7,413 nucleotides of DNA from Deltaproteobacteria bacterium (lineage in GTDB: Bacteria; Desulfobacterota; SM23-61): assembly GCA_026388915.1 (NCBI GenBank), contig JAPLIW010000112.1:1-7413 (forward strand), written 5' to 3'. The notes beneath the pieces are model-generated. The model had not been told where the DNA came from and did no database searches. It saw only the letters and a program-made list of their open reading frames with translations. This document shows positions 4,659 to 7,413 of the stretch, one piece after another; positions within the stretch are counted from its first letter, which is position 1, and the number at the start of each line of letters is the position of its first letter. The position numbers and the translations under genes are program-made.

Positions 4659-6371
4659 TCAAGCCTTCATTCTTTCGACTTTTTCTGTGTCCGGCTTTAC
4701 CAGTACGGTCTTCTGATGGAAGTAGGTCACCATCCCGGGTTTGGCCCCCTTGGGACGGCGCACGTTCTTCACCAGGGTATAGTCCACGGGAAGCCGGGTG
4801 GAACCCCGCCCCCGGCTGTAATACGCGGCGATCGTGGCCGCTTCCAAGATCGATCCTTGTTTGTCCTCTCCCCTGCCGATCTTCAGGAGAACGTGGGATC
4901 CGGGAACTCCCTGGGAATGGAACCACAGGTCATTATCCTTGGCCAGGTGACGCAGGAGATAGTCGTTTCCCACGTTGTGCTTGCCGCAGAATATTTCCAG
5001 ACCGTCGGAAGAGCGGAAGCGGCGCACGGGAAGGGAACCTTCCTTTTTTTCTTTGGCTGACTTCTGTTTCTTGGGGACACTGATAATCCTTTCCTCTTCC
5101 AGTTCTTGACGAATCGTCTCCACCTCCTCGGCATCCTCGGCGGATTCGACTTCGAATAAAACCGATTCCAGGTAAATGATTTCCCTTTCCGCCTCTTCCA
5201 TCCGCTGGGAGCTCATCTCCAGTCCCCGCTTGGCCTTCTTGTATTTTTTGAAATACCGCTGCACGTTTCCCGAGGGGTCCAGGGATTCATCCAGGGGGAT
5301 GAGAACGGATTGGGGCGGGTCCTGCCGGTAATCCAGCGCTTCGATTTCCCGCATTCCTTTTTTGAGCTGCGGATAATTCGCCGTCAGAATATCCCCCCAG
5401 TCTTTAGACTCCAGGTCTTTTTGAAACCCTTCCCGGTCAGACGATAAATTCTCCCACCGCCGCTGCAGCCGGGAGATCAGCTGCCGCAATCTTTTGGATA
5501 GGGCCTGCTTCTGCTCGGTCATCCGCCGTTTCATGACCGTTTCAAAATAAAATTGATCGGCAGCCCGGTTCAGGGAAGAAAAGGCCTGTTCCTCCGCCGG
5601 TCCCAGGCTTTTCAGGGGAAAAGGAGATAGGACCTTCTTTTCCCCCAGCAGGGTATAGATCCTGGGTTCGCAGGTCCCTCGCTCATATCGATCGAAGAAG
5701 AGGCGCAGCTTTTCCCATAACCCTTCCGGAGTTCCATCGCTGATGAACTCAACCTCCCGGGCGAAGAGAGGGCTCAATCCGCCGATTTTCCGGGCCAGGG
5801 TCCTCCAGCGTTCCCCGGGGGGAGACGAACATATTTCTTCCACCTTTTCCCGGCTTATTTCATCGGGAGTCCATTGACCGGGAAGAGAAAGGGGAACATA
5901 GGCCAGGCCGGGGGCGGAGGGACGTGCCGCTCCCTCCTCGACCCGGCGAAAATGCAGACAATCGAGTATCTTGTCCCCCTCCAAGAGGAGGGCGTTGCTC
6001 ATTTTCCCCACCAGTTCGGCGACCAGGACGAGATGCCGGACCACCCCGGCATCCATTTTCTTCTGGAGGTGGAGGCGCACCACCCGCTCAAATGGATCCT
6101 GAGTCACTCCGGAAATTCTGGCTCCGCCGATGTGTTTGCGCAGGTAGGTGCAGAACCGCGGGGGGACCATGGGGTTGGCGTATTTTTTTTCCGCCAGGTG
6201 GAGACGGGAGAAATCCGGGTGGGTGGAAAGGAGAAGCTGCTTTTCGTCACCCGGACGGCGAAGGCGAAAGAGAAGATCGGTGCGGTTCATCTGGTAAATC
6301 TTGGAGATGAACGCCCCCGCGATCTCCTTTTTTAATTCCTCGACGATGCCGTGAATGACAAAAAGTTCCAT
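4659..6371 (-). CDS. rqcH: RqcH / NFACT-family ribosome quality control protein (Rqc2/FbpA homologue)
   Basis: The 570-aa length is normal for bacterial RqcH, which binds stalled 50S-peptidyl-tRNA complexes and recruits tRNA-Ala to add C-terminal alanine tails marking nascent chains for degradation. An NFACT-N domain occupies about 1-270: the family N-terminus MELFVIHGIVEELKKEIAGA, then KIYQ, LLLSTHPDFSRLHL, and PPRFCTYLRKHI. A helical/coiled-coil middle (about 275-430) contains two charged helices (RRMTEQKQALSKRLRQLISR and MEEAEREIIYLESVLFEVES). The C-terminal NFACT-R (DUF814) domain spans about 450-560: RSSDGLEIFCGKHNVGND, DLWFHSQGVPGSHVLL, then DYTLVKNVRRPKGAKPG. The Asp-Arg pair needed for tRNA use in characterised homologues appears as Glu95-Arg96 (QDPFERVVRL). 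Start ATG 6371 fits the family; the ribosome site is weak (GGGG, 8 nt upstream, in a small hairpin). It follows the YiiX-like gene by 19 nt on the same strand. Older names include fibronectin-binding protein FbpA. Confidence 0.92.
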   Translation of the reverse strand: MELFVIHGIVEELKKEIAGAFISKIYQMNRTDLLFRLRRPGDEKQLLLSTHPDFSRLHLAEKKYANPMVPPRFCTYLRKHIGGARISGVTQDPFERVVRLHLQKKMDAGVVRHLVLVAELVGKMSNALLLEGDKILDCLHFRRVEEGAARPSAPGLAYVPLSLPGQWTPDEISREKVEEICSSPPGERWRTLARKIGGLSPLFAREVEFISDGTPEGLWEKLRLFFDRYERGTCEPRIYTLLGEKKVLSPFPLKSLGPAEEQAFSSLNRAADQFYFETVMKRRMTEQKQALSKRLRQLISRLQRRWENLSSDREGFQKDLESKDWGDILTANYPQLKKGMREIEALDYRQDPPQSVLIPLDESLDPSGNVQRYFKKYKKAKRGLEMSSQRMEEAEREIIYLESVLFEVESAEDAEEVETIRQELEEERIISVPKKQKSAKEKKEGSLPVRRFRSSDGLEIFCGKHNVGNDYLLRHLAKDNDLWFHSQGVPGSHVLLKIGRGEDKQGSILEAATIAAYYSRGRGSTRLPVDYTLVKNVRRPKGAKPGMVTYFHQKTVLVKPDTEKVERMKA

Positions 6372-6390
6372 GGGGTCTGCCCCATATATC

Positions 6391-7002
6391 TCAAATCCGG
6401 AAGTACTTGGCCAGGTCGGCCGGCATGATAAAGCTCGGGTTTTTGTCGAAGATGAGCCGGGTCCGCTCCAGGGCCCTGGCTACCAGGGCGGAGCAGATGA
6501 TCCGGTTGTCCATCCCGAACAGAAACTTCCACCCCGCAATCAGACACAGAGAAATCGAGATAATCGTCAGGTGGCCGTATTCATACCGCAGACACCACTC
6601 GGCAAAATTCACCATTTTCTGCCGGTCTTTCTCGTCGGCCATTTCACCCAGGCGGATCAGGTGGTAGTCATTCTTTTTATATTCGGAAATGTGGGACCGG
6701 ACCACTCCCCTTCCGCAGGCCTCGATCAGGCCCCCCTCTCTGCTGACAATCAGGGCGGCGTGAGTCCATTTGGCATGTTTCCCCTTGAAGCGGATCAACT
6801 GGCCGGTCCGGATCAGCTTGCCCAGGATTCCCGAGCTTTTCGTCAGGATAAAATCACCGGGCTCATATTCCCGGGCCTCCCGGTCCTTTTCGAAGAAAGA
6901 ATCGGTAAAGCCGCTGATTTCGGGTTTGGGTCTCCGGGCCATGATGTGAGGGTCAGGGTGAACAAGTTTTGACCCTATTAAATCATATTCTCCCCTCTTC
7001 AT
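6391..7002 (-). CDS. YiiX-like permuted papain-fold (NlpC/P60-related) hydrolase
   Basis: The product has 203 aa from ATG 7002; a TTG one codon earlier is possible. The order of motifs is that of circularly permuted NlpC/P60 (YaeF/YiiX) proteins. A GDFILTKSSG strand leads to catalytic His in KWTHAALIV (His81), then a polar residue in GGLIEACG (Glu94), and the nucleophile Cys near the C-terminus in RIICSALVARAL (Cys170). Members cleave amide, thioester or ester bonds in peptides or lipids; this one's substrate is not known. A hydrophobic stretch at about 145-162 (LTIISISLCLIAGWKFLF) precedes the Cys, as in relatives. I see no signal peptide, so it is probably cytoplasmic or membrane-associated. 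The start has only a weak GAG-type ribosome site; an internal ATG at 6942 has none. Co-directional with rqcH (19-nt gap), so probably cotranscribed. Confidence 0.82.
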   Translation of the reverse strand: MKRGEYDLIGSKLVHPDPHIMARRPKPEISGFTDSFFEKDREAREYEPGDFILTKSSGILGKLIRTGQLIRFKGKHAKWTHAALIVSREGGLIEACGRGVVRSHISEYKKNDYHLIRLGEMADEKDRQKMVNFAEWCLRYEYGHLTIISISLCLIAGWKFLFGMDNRIICSALVARALERTRLIFDKNPSFIMPADLAKYFRI

Positions 7003-7059
7003 CAATGAACTCTTTTCTTGCTAGACGGGGGTCTTTGCGATAGCATCCCCAAGAGACAA

Positions 7060-7080
7060 GTGCTGAGGACTGAGTGCTGA
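7060..7080. repeat. Heptad tandem repeat, GTGCTGA type
   Basis: Three contiguous 7-bp units read GTGCTGA, GGACTGA and GTGCTGA. They lie in the 124-bp space between the divergent YiiX-like and transporter genes, just before another heptad array of different sequence (7092-7119). Confidence 0.65.
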
Positions 7081-7091
7081 GTTAAAATCTT

Positions 7092-7119
7092 GAGTTTCGG
7101 GTTCCGGGTTTCGAGTTCT
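7092..7119. repeat. Heptad tandem repeat, GRGTTYY type
   Basis: Four contiguous 7-bp units read GAGTTTC, GGGTTCC, GGGTTTC and GAGTTCT, ending 7 nt before the transporter start. The position means the array would lie in the promoter or leader of the transporter gene. I could not identify a convincing -35/-10 pair for either divergent gene in this space. Confidence 0.7.
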
Positions 7120-7126
7120 GTAAAAT

Positions 7127-7413
7127 ATGGGGGACATGGAAAGCATTAAGCCAAGAATTTTTTATGGTTGGATCATCACCGGTCTGGTGTTTCTGAATTT
7201 GGCCGTTTCTTACGGGGCCCAGTATTCCTTTGGCGTCTTCTTCCCCGCCTTGATCGAAGAATTCCATTGGAACCGGCAGAATCTGGCCGGGGCATTCTCC
7301 CTCTACACCTTCATTTACAGCTTCCTGGGAATCCTCCTCGGGAGGCTGACCGATCGTTTCGGCCCGAGGATCGTCCTGCTCTGCGGGAGTATTTGCCTGG
7401 GTCTGGGAATCGG
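7127..7413 (+). CDS. Major facilitator superfamily transporter, 5' part (runs off window)
   Basis: The ORF begins at ATG 7127, six bases after an in-frame TAA, and stays open to the window edge: 95 complete codons, no stop. A second ATG at 7136 is also possible; a G-run lies 3-4 nt before it. After a short cytosolic N-terminus, residues 12-15 read FYGW, which opens a family of MFS carriers of monocarboxylates and related anions (oxalate/formate antiporter-like). Membrane helix 1 is about 13-40 and helix 2 about 52-71. The loop GRLTDRFGPR (72-81) is the MFS signature between helices 2 and 3. Helix 3 starts near 82. Substrate cannot be judged from this part. Divergent from the YiiX-like gene. 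Confidence 0.88.
   Translation, partial: MGDMESIKPRIFYGWIITGLVFLNLAVSYGAQYSFGVFFPALIEEFHWNRQNLAGAFSLYTFIYSFLGILLGRLTDRFGPRIVLLCGSICLGLGI

Noticed and set aside
7082..7267. 61-codon minus-strand frame overlapping the transporter start
   Set aside because: Opposite the MFS coding sequence and ending in the heptad repeat. Shadow frame.

Overview
The window looks like a bacterial chromosome fragment of moderately high GC, most likely from a Desulfobacterota-type (deltaproteobacterial) anaerobe. This is inference from the style of the acyl-CoA genes, the presence of an RqcH/NFACT protein in an apparently Gram-negative gene setting, and the many palindromic and heptad repeats between genes. No rRNA or other taxonomic marker is present.

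Layout. Positions 1-338 are non-coding and hold a small palindromic element (100-240) inserted into a GC-rich palindrome. From about 4278 down to 339, on the minus strand, lies a probable operon. It has a sigma70-like promoter (4278-4250) with a 16-bp perfect palindrome upstream (4318-4333), then a possible 51-aa leader ORF (4185-4030). These are followed by a DUF35 zinc-ribbon/OB-fold protein (4013-3555), a thiolase-like protein (3324-2185), a second thiolase-like protein (2016-859) and a second DUF35 protein (806-339). Every gap between these genes carries repeats. Positions 4334-4658 are non-coding and rich in hairpins. Positions 6371-4659 encode an RqcH/NFACT-family protein, preceded on the same strand after 19 nt by a YiiX-like permuted papain-fold (NlpC/P60-like) protein (7002-6391). 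A major facilitator superfamily transporter starts at 7127 on the plus strand and runs off the window.

How the genes work together. DUF35 proteins partner thiolase-fold enzymes in several known complexes: archaeal acetoacetyl-CoA thiolase/HMG-CoA synthase, BbsAB of anaerobic toluene degradation, Ltp2-ChsH2 retro-aldolase of steroid degradation, and PhlACB. Two thiolase-like and two DUF35 subunits in one cluster suggest a hetero-oligomeric acyl-CoA C-C bond-forming or -cleaving enzyme. In both thiolase-like proteins I see no cysteine where the N-terminal nucleophile should lie, and they differ from each other at other active-site positions. This is the most interesting protein-level signal in the window. 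The rqcH/yiiX pair and the transporter appear unrelated to it.

The clearest DNA-level observations are the nested element at 100-240 (perfect 16-bp inverted ends, 3-bp target duplication, and a perfect palindrome when removed) and the degenerate 7-bp tandem arrays in three separate intergenic spaces.
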